A stretch of DNA of 44,598 nt from an uncultured Verrucomicrobiales bacterium (GTDB taxonomy: Bacteria; Verrucomicrobiota; Verrucomicrobiia; Verrucomicrobiales; Akkermansiaceae): NCBI GenBank assembly GCA_949373085.1, contig CASICJ010000016.1, forward strand, positions 1 through 44,598, read 5' to 3'. A program made the translations under genes and the position numbers. Positions 1-8,823 of this stretch are shown here, one piece after another. Numbering within the stretch: the stretch's first letter is position 1; each line of letters starts with the position of its first letter. The notes beneath the pieces are model-generated. The model was given only the letters and a program-made list of their open reading frames with translations. It was not told the origin of the DNA and did no database searches.

Positions 1-618
1 AAGGAGGGCCTCGTGAAAGGATGGCGCTCGGCCTTCGATAACGAAGACCTTTCCTTTTACTGGGTTCAACTCGCCAATTTCCAAAACCCCGGAGACAAAC
101 CCGAGGGTGGTGGCTGGGGCCCAGTTCGTGAAGGACAACGCCGCGCGCTACGACTTCCTAAAACAGGAATGGCAGTCATCATCGACATCGGAAACGCGAA
201 AGACATTCACCCTAAGAACAAACAGGACGTTGGCAAACGCCTCGCGCTTTGGGCTCTCGCGAAAGACTATAACAAAAACCTTGTTCCCTCCGGACCACTC
301 TACAAATCAATGAAAAAAGAAGGACCTACGATCAGAGTTTCCTTCGACTACGTCGGCTCCGGCCTCACGACCGGGGAGAAGAAAGGCTTAGACCCAATGA
401 AAGAAACCAAGGGCGCAGAATTAGCCCGTTTCTCTATTCAAGATACAGCCGGGAAGTGGCACTGGGCTAAAGCCAAAATCGACGGCGAAGATGTTGTGGT
501 TTGGCACGACGAAGTTAAGAACCCACAGCACGTCCGTTTCGGTTACGAATCTAACCCTGTCGGTATCAATCTTTACAATAAGGAAGGCCTTCCAGCTTCC
601 CCCTTCACAACGGACTAA
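1..618 (+). CDS. Sialate O-acetylesterase-like protein, C-terminal part (5' end outside window)
   Basis: The reading frame is open from base 1, so this is the 3' part of a longer gene and the GTG at 13 is not a credible start. The visible 200 or so residues resemble the C-terminal half of SGNH-fold sialate 9-O-acetylesterases (SASA family), which remove O-acetyl groups from sialic acids or related sugars, usually outside the cytoplasm. The segment DIGNAKDIHPKNK carries the DxxDIHP-type catalytic Asp/His block. It is followed by a beta-rich tail ending WHDEV..VRFGYESNP..NLYNKEGLPASPF, typical of this family. The catalytic serine and any signal peptide lie upstream of the window. It is convergent with the next gene and only 5 bp from its end. 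The family call is from motif recognition; the substrate is inferred. Confidence 0.75.
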   Translation, partial: KEGLVKGWRSAFDNEDLSFYWVQLANFQNPGDKPEGGGWGPVREGQRRALRLPKTGMAVIIDIGNAKDIHPKNKQDVGKRLALWALAKDYNKNLVPSGPLYKSMKKEGPTIRVSFDYVGSGLTTGEKKGLDPMKETKGAELARFSIQDTAGKWHWAKAKIDGEDVVVWHDEVKNPQHVRFGYESNPVGINLYNKEGLPASPFTTD

Positions 619-623
619 AATTA

Positions 624-1772
624 TCAGGACGCAAGCGCCTTCGAGTAGATTCGGCGGCGCTTGTGGGTCTCGTGCTCGATATCTTTCCAAAGCGAGAGCA
701 CTTGTGAATTCGTCTCGAGTTCGCCGTTCGTTTCCACCCATTTGAAACCAGCCGCGGCGGCAGACTGGTGCATCTCCTGCATAACAATCGCGTTCAACCC
801 AGCGTTACGAAGTTTTGGCGTGACCGCGATTAGATAGAGATCAAGCGTATCGCAGCTCCCTTTTAGTTGCCCACCCAACCAAGCTAGAAAAATACGTCTT
901 ATCCTACCTTGTAATTTCTGCATTAAACCAGACCACGAAGGCATAGCCACCCCTAGGGCCACGATCTTGTCTTCTGTATCGACTACCAATTTCACAAAGC
1001 GCGGGTCGATAAGGTTGAAAAACTTTTTAATTAGAGCATCGATTTCGCCATCTGTCATTGGAGTGAATTCGTAGAGATCCGAATAGGCAGCATTAATCAG
1101 CTGGAAAATTTCACGCCCCAGCGGGCGCAATTCACTTACTGATTTCTTTTCAACCAAACGAAGCTTTTTTTTCTTCAAAGCATATTGAGCAACCCGCTGG
1201 TATTTCGAGTTCAGCTCAGGAGGCAGCTTAAAACGGTGCTCAACATAATCAACTTCCTTAGCGAAGCCACACGACTCAATGGCCGGCCCATAATAAGGGA
1301 AATTATACGAGGAAACAACAGTTGGAAGCCGATCAAAACCATCAACGAGCACCGCCGAACGCTCAAAAGTAGTTAGCCCAAAAGGCCCTTCAAGAAGGGT
1401 CATTTCTTTTTCCACTGCCCAGTTCTCGACAGTTTCCAAAAGAAGTCTCGCCACTGCCAGATCATCTTCAAAATCCAACAGGCAGAATCGCGCCGCCTCC
1501 ACGTTACGGAGTTCGTTATCCCGACGATTAATCACTCCTGCGATCCGTCCGACACACCTACCATTGCGTATAGCTAACCAAAGTTGGAGTTCACAATTCT
1601 CCAATCCAGGATTAACTCTAGCATCAAGAGACTTGAGTTCATCGCGAATCAACGGCGGGACCCACAAAGGGGAATTATGATAAAGATCGAATAAGAATTG
1701 CACGAACCGAAGACGATCTCTCCGCGAACCCGAAAGAGATTTGATTTTAATGAGACTTTCTTTATCGAGCAT
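624..1772 (-). CDS. GNAT-like N-acetyltransferase family protein (YghO-like)
   Basis: This 382-residue cytoplasmic protein has no signal peptide or membrane segments. The N-terminal pattern RFVQFLFDLYHNSPLWVPPL, followed by a region with VGRIAGVINRR, matches the large GNAT-superfamily proteins related to E. coli YghO. Those are predicted acyltransferases without a known substrate. A second acetyltransferase-like half is visible near residues 270-370, where LYLIAVTPKLRNAGLNAIVM resembles an acyl-CoA-binding beta-strand/loop. It starts at an ATG on the minus strand and has an isolated position, with 266 bp of non-coding sequence between it and the divergent DUF445 gene. I am confident that it is a real gene and less sure of the reaction. 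Confidence 0.7.
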   Translation of the reverse strand: MLDKESLIKIKSLSGSRRDRLRFVQFLFDLYHNSPLWVPPLIRDELKSLDARVNPGLENCELQLWLAIRNGRCVGRIAGVINRRDNELRNVEAARFCLLDFEDDLAVARLLLETVENWAVEKEMTLLEGPFGLTTFERSAVLVDGFDRLPTVVSSYNFPYYGPAIESCGFAKEVDYVEHRFKLPPELNSKYQRVAQYALKKKKLRLVEKKSVSELRPLGREIFQLINAAYSDLYEFTPMTDGEIDALIKKFFNLIDPRFVKLVVDTEDKIVALGVAMPSWSGLMQKLQGRIRRIFLAWLGGQLKGSCDTLDLYLIAVTPKLRNAGLNAIVMQEMHQSAAAAGFKWVETNGELETNSQVLSLWKDIEHETHKRRRIYSKALAS

Positions 1773-2038
1773 CGGCTAGCAAGGACCTTGGAATATCGAA
1801 GCTCTTAGGACAAGTGGTTTGCTAGCACTTCATTCTCAGAAAACCATCTCGTGTCATCTGATGAAAACCCCAATGATTTATTCGCTTATTCATCCTACTT
1901 CAAAAACCTATTTTAGGTATGAATCATTGCAACGGCCCCAAAAATAGTAATAACCAGTCTCAAAGAAATTAAAAAGCGCTATTGAAGAAACATAATGTCC
2001 CCCCGTATTAAAGGGCCACAAACCATGCTCTTGAACCG

Positions 2039-2785
2039 ATGTTAAGCCAGCTCCCTTTTTTTAACAAAAGCCTAGTCACTAATCTCGTCGCCATTCTCTT
2101 TGCGGTCACCGGTTACTTTCTTCCCGCTCCTTTTCGTGATCCATTTCTTAATATCGGATTATTCGCTTTCTCAGGAGCCCTCACAAACTGGCTAGCCATC
2201 CACATGCTATTTGAAAAGGTTCCTGGCTTTTACGGATCAGGTGTTATCCCCGCCCGCTTTGAAGATTTCAAAGAAGGCATACACCGCCTCATCATGAAGC
2301 AGTTTTTCACGACAGAGAACGTGGCTCGATTCTTCAAAGGAAATCAACCCGGCGATAAAGCCGGGGTCGACCTCTCACCCTTGATTGATTCGGTTGATTT
2401 AGACCCAACTTTCGAAGCTCTAAAAAAGGCAGTGATGAATTCAAAATTCGGGGGCGCCCTCGCCATGTTTGGAGGGGCCGCTGCGCTTGACCCCATCAAG
2501 CCCGACTTTGTTGAAAAAATGAGAAGCTCAGTAAAAGAGATCGTTTCATCCCATGACTTTCAGGAAAAACTTCAAGCCCTTGCAAACGGAGGAGCGAGCG
2601 ATCACTCCGGGCTCCTTGACCGCGTCAGCGCCATCGTTGAAAAACGACTTGAAGAGCTCACGCCAACCATGGTCAAAGAAATCATCCAGCAAATGATCCG
2701 TATTCACTTGGGTTGGCTCGTTGTCTGGGGTGGAGTCTGTGGAGGTCTCATTGGCCTCATTGCTAGCCTCTTTCGCTACGCCTAG
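2039..2785 (+). CDS. DUF445 family membrane protein
   Basis: This 248-residue protein begins with one or two membrane segments (residues about 10-50) and carries the conserved block GALTNWLAIHMLFEK followed by PGFYGSGVIPARFEDFKEGI. That block is the signature of DUF445 (YheB-like) proteins, a family of unknown function. A soluble, mostly helical middle follows (residues 90-215). A C-terminal hydrophobic segment (about 223-245, LGWLVVWGGVCGGLIGLIAS) would re-anchor it, so both ends sit in the membrane. The ATG at 2039 is the first start in this frame; the ATG at 2025 is out of frame and ends after six codons. It stands alone, 91 bp ahead of the PSCyt/PSD1 gene. Confidence 0.75.
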   Translation: MLSQLPFFNKSLVTNLVAILFAVTGYFLPAPFRDPFLNIGLFAFSGALTNWLAIHMLFEKVPGFYGSGVIPARFEDFKEGIHRLIMKQFFTTENVARFFKGNQPGDKAGVDLSPLIDSVDLDPTFEALKKAVMNSKFGGALAMFGGAAALDPIKPDFVEKMRSSVKEIVSSHDFQEKLQALANGGASDHSGLLDRVSAIVEKRLEELTPTMVKEIIQQMIRIHLGWLVVWGGVCGGLIGLIASLFRYA

Positions 2786-2876
2786 TAACCCCCGGTCAAA
2801 ACCCAGGAGCTCCAGCCGATACAACAATGGCCATTTAAAAACTCCCCGCTACAACTGAACGTAACCTTCTCTCTTC

Positions 2877-5800
2877 TTGGTGAAAATAGCCCGCGCTTTC
2901 AAAATAAATCTTTCGTGGAATTCTGTAGTCAGCAGGACCGTAAATCAAGTGGTGCCATTACTCTCTCGAACCCTCCTAACCTTGATTTTCTCTGCGAGCT
3001 CAGGAACTGCGCAGAACATCAGTTTTAATCGCGACGTCCTCCCCATTCTCTCGGACGCTTGCTTCACTTGTCATGGACCCGACTCCGAAACACGCGAGGC
3101 CAACCTAAGATTAGACGTAGAGAAAGAAGCTAAGGCTAATCGTGATGGCTTTCCTGCGATTGCTTCGGGTAATCCTGATGAAAGCGAATTGGTCTTCCGT
3201 ATCTTAAACGAGGATCCGGACGAGATCATGCCTCCCCCAGATGCGCACCGGCAACTCACTGACAGCGAAAGACAAACTCTCCAAAAGTGGATCAAGGAAG
3301 GAGCTAGGTGGGAAAATCACTGGGCCTTTGTAAAGCCACTTTCACCTCCGCTGCCGAAACCCTCTAACTCAGAGTGGCCGGAAAATCCTATCGATCACTT
3401 TATTCTTCACACTCTCGATCAAGAAAACCTTTCACCATCCTCCGAAGCCTCCCGAAAAAAAATCATCCGCCGCGTCACCCTCGATCTTACTGGCCTCCCT
3501 CCCACTCTTGAAGAAATCCGATCTTTTCTCTCAGATAAAGAAAGCGGTGCTTACGAACGCGCCGTCGATCGACTCCTCACCTCTCCCCGCTATGGAGAAA
3601 CAATGGCTCTCCCTTGGCTCGAAGCAGCCCGATTCGCAGACACCGATGGATACCAATTCGACGGCCCACGTTTCATGTGGCGTTGGCGCGACTGGGTGAT
3701 CGAAGCTTACAACAAGAACAAACCATTCGATGAATTTACCATCGAACAAATTGCAGGCGATCTCCTCCCCAACGCCACTCTCGATCAAAAAATTGCAACC
3801 GGCTTTAACCGAAACCATCGCTACAATTCAGAGGCCGGCCTCGTCCCCGAGGAATTCCTGCTCGAAAATGCGGTCGACCGAGTTGATACCACAAGCACCG
3901 TATTCCTCGGACTTACGATGGGCTGCGCCCGCTGCCACGATCATAAATACGACCCAATCTCGCAGAAAAACTACTACGAGATGCTCGCCTTCTTTAACAA
4001 CATCCCCGAATTCGGACGTGCCATTAAAGCAGGGAACTCGGAACCCTACATCCCAGCTCCCACTAAACCTCAACAGGCTCAACTTGCGCTTCTCGAAGCA
4101 AAGGTGTTGGCCGCTCAAAAAGAAATCGACGCCATTGCAAAAACACTACCGAATCAGCAACCGGATTTCGATAAAGCCGAAAGTCTAGTTAACCGCGGGC
4201 TCAATTACCAACATCCTCCCGAAGTCCTTTCCTTCGATGGTACTCAATCCATCGATATTAAGAGCGTGCCACTTACAAAGAAAAAAAATGCTCCCACCCG
4301 CTTCCAAGTCTTCACTCCACTCGGTCGCTACTCTGTTTCCCTCTGGGTTAAACCCTCTGAGGTGAAATCAGGGACCATTATCTCTCATCAAACCGATAAG
4401 AATGCACGCGGTACCGGGATGAACTTGCAATTCAAAGATGGTCATCTCCGCTTCAGTGTGATCACCCGATGGATCGCCGGAGTTGCTCAGGTCGAAACTA
4501 TTGAAAAAATTCCAGCAAATGAGTGGACTCACCTTACCCTGACATTCCACGGACAACTTCGTGCTACCAACCAGCACATCTTCGTTAACGGAAGAGAAGC
4601 CCGACTAAAAGTCCTGCACAACACCAACAGCAATACAGGATCAGCTAAGAAGACTACTCCTTTGCGGCTTGGCGGATATCCCGACGATTACCTGAAAGGT
4701 GACCTCCGTGACCTCCGTGTCTACGACCGACCATTAAAGCCCCGAGAAATTCTCACTCTAGCCGGAAACCCGGAAGCCAAAGCCCAAACTATTTTCCTCG
4801 AGCAAGGCCCTGCCATAGAAGCTCATCGAAAACTGATCGCTGCTGAAACCAAACGGGATCAGTTTATTCGAGCGTTTCCAACCACGATGGTTATGAAGGA
4901 AAATCTCACGATCAAGGAAACACACATCCGTAAACGCGGCGTCTATCATGCCCTTGGTGAAAAAGTGCACCGAGACGTTCCTGATATCCTGCCTCCACTC
5001 TCCAAAAATCTTCCTCGTAATCGCCTTGGCCTCGCGCGCTGGATCGCCTCGCCCGAAAACCCGCTGACTGCCCGAGTCACCGTCAACCGTTACTGGCAAA
5101 AATACTTCGGGACCGGCCTTGTCAAAACGTCCGAAGACTTCGGAGTTCAGGGCGAAAAACCCTCCCACCCCAAACTCCTCGACTGGCTCGCCACCGAATT
5201 CATTCGTTCGGGCTGGGACATAAAGCATCTTCAAAAGCTCATTGTGACGAGTGCCACCTACCGGCAGCAATCCAACCTCACCCCCAAACTCCTTGAGGTT
5301 GACCCTCACAATCGACTGCTCGCTCGCGGTCCCCGACAACGACTCCCTTCCCACGTCATCCGTGACCAAGCTCTCGCCCTCAGCGGACTCCTCGTCGAAA
5401 AAGTTGGAGGCCCCTCAGTTAGCCCCTATCAACCCAAAAACCTTTGGATCGAAATGTCGATGGGCCAAAAATATAAGCAATCGACCGGTGAAGACCTTTT
5501 CCGCCGAAGCCTCTACACCATCTGGAAAAGAACCGTGAATCCACCATCCATGGCAGTGCTCGACGCCGCCGACCGCGAGGCCTGCTGGGTCGGAACCAAA
5601 AGAACCAATACCCCACTTCAAGCTCTCACCCTCCTAAATGAAACCGCCTTTGTTGAATCCGCGCGCAAACTCGCCGAGCGCATCCTCCGCGAAAAACCCA
5701 AAAACCCCATCAGCCATGCCTTTCAACTTGTAACCCAGCGAACCCCTCGGCCTGATGAAAAAGAAATCCTAACGCAGGGTCTTCGTACGTATCTTGCTCA

Positions 5801-5948
5801 CTTCAAAGCCAATCCAGATGCCGCCACATCTCTGATAAAGATTGGCACTTCCTCAGTCCCCAAAGACCTCAACCCTGTCGAGCTCGCTGCTCATACTACT
5901 CTCGCCAATGTCCTTCTCAACCTCGACGAAGTGATCACCAAGGAATAG
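2877..5948 (+). CDS. PSCyt1-DUF1549-(LamG-like)-DUF1553 secreted protein
   Basis: This large periplasmic or outer-surface protein is of the Planctomycete-cytochrome type. A hydrophobic leader ends near ASSGTAQ (residues about 25-46). A PSCyt1 domain follows, with the haem-binding motif CFTCH at residues 62-66 and a distal EIMPPP that would supply the axial Met. DUF1549 (about 165-370) contains a second CxxCH (CARCHDHKYDPI, residue 350 onward). Residues about 450-625 form a LamG/concanavalin-like lectin insertion (FDGTQSIDI ... LRDLRVYDRPL), suggesting carbohydrate binding. DUF1553 occupies about 715-980. The start is uncertain: TTG at 2877 and GTG at 2880 are adjacent, and a later start would still leave the leader. 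It ends 2 bp before the DUF1501 gene, so the two are probably co-translated. The function of the family is unproven; redox or polysaccharide-linked roles are inferred. Confidence 0.85.
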   Translation: MVKIARAFKINLSWNSVVSRTVNQVVPLLSRTLLTLIFSASSGTAQNISFNRDVLPILSDACFTCHGPDSETREANLRLDVEKEAKANRDGFPAIASGNPDESELVFRILNEDPDEIMPPPDAHRQLTDSERQTLQKWIKEGARWENHWAFVKPLSPPLPKPSNSEWPENPIDHFILHTLDQENLSPSSEASRKKIIRRVTLDLTGLPPTLEEIRSFLSDKESGAYERAVDRLLTSPRYGETMALPWLEAARFADTDGYQFDGPRFMWRWRDWVIEAYNKNKPFDEFTIEQIAGDLLPNATLDQKIATGFNRNHRYNSEAGLVPEEFLLENAVDRVDTTSTVFLGLTMGCARCHDHKYDPISQKNYYEMLAFFNNIPEFGRAIKAGNSEPYIPAPTKPQQAQLALLEAKVLAAQKEIDAIAKTLPNQQPDFDKAESLVNRGLNYQHPPEVLSFDGTQSIDIKSVPLTKKKNAPTRFQVFTPLGRYSVSLWVKPSEVKSGTIISHQTDKNARGTGMNLQFKDGHLRFSVITRWIAGVAQVETIEKIPANEWTHLTLTFHGQLRATNQHIFVNGREARLKVLHNTNSNTGSAKKTTPLRLGGYPDDYLKGDLRDLRVYDRPLKPREILTLAGNPEAKAQTIFLEQGPAIEAHRKLIAAETKRDQFIRAFPTTMVMKENLTIKETHIRKRGVYHALGEKVHRDVPDILPPLSKNLPRNRLGLARWIASPENPLTARVTVNRYWQKYFGTGLVKTSEDFGVQGEKPSHPKLLDWLATEFIRSGWDIKHLQKLIVTSATYRQQSNLTPKLLEVDPHNRLLARGPRQRLPSHVIRDQALALSGLLVEKVGGPSVSPYQPKNLWIEMSMGQKYKQSTGEDLFRRSLYTIWKRTVNPPSMAVLDAADREACWVGTKRTNTPLQALTLLNETAFVESARKLAERILREKPKNPISHAFQLVTQRTPRPDEKEILTQGLRTYLAHFKANPDAATSLIKIGTSSVPKDLNPVELAAHTTLANVLLNLDEVITKE

Positions 5949-5950
5949 CC

Positions 5951-7348
5951 ATGAATGAAATGACACGACGCCATTTTCTTGAAAGGAGTTCACACGGATT
6001 AGGTTCAGTGGCACTTGCCTCCTTGCTCAATCAATCGCTCATTGCCGAAAGATCAAGAACCCTACCAGGGAAAGCCAAGCGCATCATCTACTTGTTTCAA
6101 AGCGGAGGACCTCCGCAGATGGACCTCTTCGACCCCAAGCCACAGCTCGAGAAATTTCACGGTAAAGAAGTCCCTAAATCGGTCTTTAATGGCCAACGTC
6201 TCACCGGCATGACAGCCGGACAAACCTCTTTCCCAGTCGCCAAATCAACATTTAATTTTAAGCAAGCTGGGCAAAGCGGCCAGTGGCTCAACTCCGACCT
6301 TCTGCCACACCTCTCCAAAGTTGCTGACAACATCAGTGTCATCCGCTCCATGCACACCGAGGCCATTAACCACGACCCGGCTATCACCTTTTTTCAGACT
6401 GGATTCCAACTTGCCGGACGCCCCTCCATCGGCTCCTGGCTTTCCTACGGACTTGGCAGCGAAAACGCCAACCTTCCCGCCTTTGTGGCCATGACCTCCA
6501 ACCGGTCCGGCCAAGCTCTCTACGACCGGCTCTGGGGAGCAGGTTTCCTTCCTTCAAAACATCAGGGCGTCCGCTTCCGCTCTGGAAAAGATCCAGTCCT
6601 CTACCTCAATAACCCCGAAGGTATTTCTACTGATCTTCGCCGTAAAACCCTCGATCAGATCGGCGCGCTTAATCGTATTCATCATCAGGAATTCTACGAC
6701 CCTGAAATCGAAACTCGGATTGCCCAATATGAGATGGCCTATCGCATGCAGATGTCAGTACCCGAACTTACCGACGTCTCCAGCGAACCCGACAGCACTT
6801 TCAAGCTTTACGGCGAAGATGCTCGTAAGCCTGGCACCTACGCTCACAACGCTCTCATGGCACGCCGGCTCAGTGAACGCGGGGTCCGCTTCGTGCAACT
6901 TTTCCACCGTGGCTGGGATACTCACAGCGGGCTCGCCAAGCAATTAACGCAACGTTGTAAGGAAACCGATCAAGCATCGGCAGCCCTTCTCACCGATCTC
7001 AAACAACGCGGACTCCTTGACGACACCCTCATCGTCTGGGGAGGAGAGTTTGGCCGAACCGTATACAGTCAAGGAAATCTCACTCCGAACGGGTTCGGGC
7101 GCGACCACCATCCACGTTGCTTCTCAATGTGGCTCGGTGGGGGAGGGATCAACCCAGGCCAGTCGATCGGAGAGACTGACGAATATTCTTACAACATCAC
7201 TAAAGATCCAGTCAGCGTTCACGACCTACACGCCAGCATCCTCCACCTCTTAGGGGTTGATCATAAACAACTCACCTTTAAGTTTCAAGGCCGCCACTAT
7301 CGACTAACCGATGTCCATGGTGAACTCATCAAACCTCTCATTGCCTAA
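5951..7348 (+). CDS. DUF1501 Tat-exported protein (module 1)
   Basis: This 465-residue protein belongs to DUF1501 (PF07394), an alkaline-phosphatase/sulfatase-fold-like family of unknown activity. The N-terminus MTRRHFLERSSHGLGSVALA is a twin-arginine signal (RRHFL at residues 6-10). Family landmarks are KRIIYLFQSGGPPQMDLFDPKP near the start, the SMGS-type motif here as RPSIGSWLSYGLGS, VQLFHRGWDTH, TLIVWGGEFGRT, the GRDHHP metal-site-like motif and the C-terminal HDLHASILHLLGVDHKQL...RLTDVHGEL. It starts 2 bp after the stop of the PSCyt/PSD1 gene, so the pair form an operon. It is convergent with the PQQ protein gene. Confidence 0.85.
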   Translation: MNEMTRRHFLERSSHGLGSVALASLLNQSLIAERSRTLPGKAKRIIYLFQSGGPPQMDLFDPKPQLEKFHGKEVPKSVFNGQRLTGMTAGQTSFPVAKSTFNFKQAGQSGQWLNSDLLPHLSKVADNISVIRSMHTEAINHDPAITFFQTGFQLAGRPSIGSWLSYGLGSENANLPAFVAMTSNRSGQALYDRLWGAGFLPSKHQGVRFRSGKDPVLYLNNPEGISTDLRRKTLDQIGALNRIHHQEFYDPEIETRIAQYEMAYRMQMSVPELTDVSSEPDSTFKLYGEDARKPGTYAHNALMARRLSERGVRFVQLFHRGWDTHSGLAKQLTQRCKETDQASAALLTDLKQRGLLDDTLIVWGGEFGRTVYSQGNLTPNGFGRDHHPRCFSMWLGGGGINPGQSIGETDEYSYNITKDPVSVHDLHASILHLLGVDHKQLTFKFQGRHYRLTDVHGELIKPLIA

Positions 7349-7353
7349 ACACA

Positions 7354-7378
7354 AAGATCTGACCTCTAGAGGAATCTT
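7354..7378. terminator. Possible bidirectional terminator hairpin
   Basis: In the 33-bp gap between two convergent genes, AAGAT (7354-7358) pairs with ATCTT (7374-7378) and encloses the self-complementary CCTCTAGAGG. There is no strong T-run, so this is a weak candidate for a shared hairpin terminator. Confidence 0.3.
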
Positions 7379-7381
7379 CAA

Positions 7382-8668
7382 CTACTTTGAGATGCAATAC
7401 ACCGCATTGTTTGAGCGCAAGTAAATCGCGTCGCTTGCCAAAGCCGGAGTGCCATTGAAATCCGAATCATCATCTAAGGAATTTACTCTGATTAATTTCA
7501 TTTCTCTACCGGCTTCGAAGATAAAGGTGCCATTTCTCCGACTCACGGCAACGAGGCTATCACCCACTCGTAGAGTCGAAGCATAGAAGCTAAACTTCTT
7601 TCGTTGCTTGATCGCAGCAACACTCCGTTTGGTTACAGTTTCGCCTTTTAGAAGGTCCATCGCAATGACACTTGCCTCGTCGTTCACCCAAAAGAGGAGA
7701 CCATCTTTACAAACCGAACTCGGAACGTATGAGAAAGTCTTACTCTTCCAGAGAATCTTATCAGTCATATCGCCGGAACCACCACCTTTGATCGCGATTG
7801 ACCCATTCCGCGGATACCCACCCGTCGTAAAAAGAATCTCCCCCTCACTGATGACACAGGGTGAAATATTCCCCGGGATTTCAGACTTTGCCCACCACAG
7901 CTTCTTGCCAGTCTTGGGATCGAGCGCGAATATCTCATTTGGTGCTGCGATCACCAACTCGATCTTCCCGGACTTTGGAGTGTGGACGGTTGGCGTGTTA
8001 TAAGTTAGTTCTAATTGTTTCGCTTCATAGCGCCATTTCTCAGCTCCAGTTGCCTTATCAAAAGCGATGATCGCTCGGGCCTCATCAGCGGCATTCACAA
8101 TAAGCAGATCGCCTACTAAAATCGGACTCGCGGCAGAACCCCATCGGCGATTACTAGAAGAATCCCCCACCTGCTCACTCCAAACTTTATCACCAGCAAC
8201 CGTGAAGGCGTGGACGCCTGACTTACCAAAGAAGGCATAAACATGCTTGCCGTCGGTCACCGGGGTGGCACTCGCGTATCCATGTTCGGTCAAATAACCA
8301 CGATAGTCATCCTCTGGATTTGCTAAAGGCACCTCCCCTTTCCAAAGAATCTTCCCAATCTTACGATCAAGGCACAAAAGGGTGCGGCTCAGCTCATCAG
8401 CATTACCAGCTTCTTTCTCACCAATCCCATATCCGGTATAGCAAGTTACAAAGAGCTTGTTGCCCCAAAAGATCGGGCTGGAGCTCCCTGGCCCTGGCAA
8501 GTCAGTCTTCCATCTGACATTTTCGTTAGCGCTCCACTTCAAAGGTAAAGTCGCACTATCAATCGCCGCAACCCCCTTACTCCCTCGGAACTGGGGCCAT
8601 TTCTCTTCGCTCAACGCAAAGTTCGAGGACATCAAGATAATAAACAGGATCTCTAAGAAACTCTTCAC
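7382..8668 (-). CDS. Secreted PQQ-like beta-propeller (outer-membrane-assembly-like) protein
   Basis: This 428-residue protein has a Sec signal peptide (MKSFLEILFIILMSSNFALS). Repeated blades follow of the type W..L.....SSPIFWGNKLFVTCYTG, LLCLDRKIGKILWKGEV, AIIAFDKATGAEKWRYEA and IFALDPKTGKKLWWAKS. The ALDxxTGxxxW repeat is the tryptophan-docking motif of PQQ-like/BamB-like beta-propellers. The opening WPQFRGSKG is the usual start in Planctomycetota/Verrucomicrobiota homologues. It lacks obvious quinoprotein active-site or haem motifs, so a structural or binding role is as likely as an enzymatic one. It is transcribed divergently from the haloperoxidase with 155 bp between starts. Confidence 0.8.
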   Translation of the reverse strand: MKSFLEILFIILMSSNFALSEEKWPQFRGSKGVAAIDSATLPLKWSANENVRWKTDLPGPGSSSPIFWGNKLFVTCYTGYGIGEKEAGNADELSRTLLCLDRKIGKILWKGEVPLANPEDDYRGYLTEHGYASATPVTDGKHVYAFFGKSGVHAFTVAGDKVWSEQVGDSSSNRRWGSAASPILVGDLLIVNAADEARAIIAFDKATGAEKWRYEAKQLELTYNTPTVHTPKSGKIELVIAAPNEIFALDPKTGKKLWWAKSEIPGNISPCVISEGEILFTTGGYPRNGSIAIKGGGSGDMTDKILWKSKTFSYVPSSVCKDGLLFWVNDEASVIAMDLLKGETVTKRSVAAIKQRKKFSFYASTLRVGDSLVAVSRRNGTFIFEAGREMKLIRVNSLDDDSDFNGTPALASDAIYLRSNNAVYCISK

Positions 8669-8700
8669 TTGGTAAAAGTAACTATCTCTAATTTTTAGGC

Positions 8701-8738
8701 AATTTTTTATCGGCTTACTGTTAGCCTAACAAAAAATT
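8701..8738. promoter_or_regulatory. Imperfect palindrome in divergent promoter region
   Basis: Between the divergent PQQ-protein and haloperoxidase genes, AATTTTTT (8701-8708) is matched by AAAAAATT (8731-8738). Inside these arms GGCT is matched by AGCC and GTTAG by CTAAC. The arms are slightly offset. It could be an operator for the two divergent genes or a hairpin; no binding factor can be named from the sequence. Confidence 0.3.
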
Positions 8739-8823
8739 TAGGAAGTAATGTCAAATCAGCTTATTTTACGTCCCAGTACAAGTTCTGGTTTGCCCAGTAA
8801 AATAAAAGCTTTATGGTTAAGTT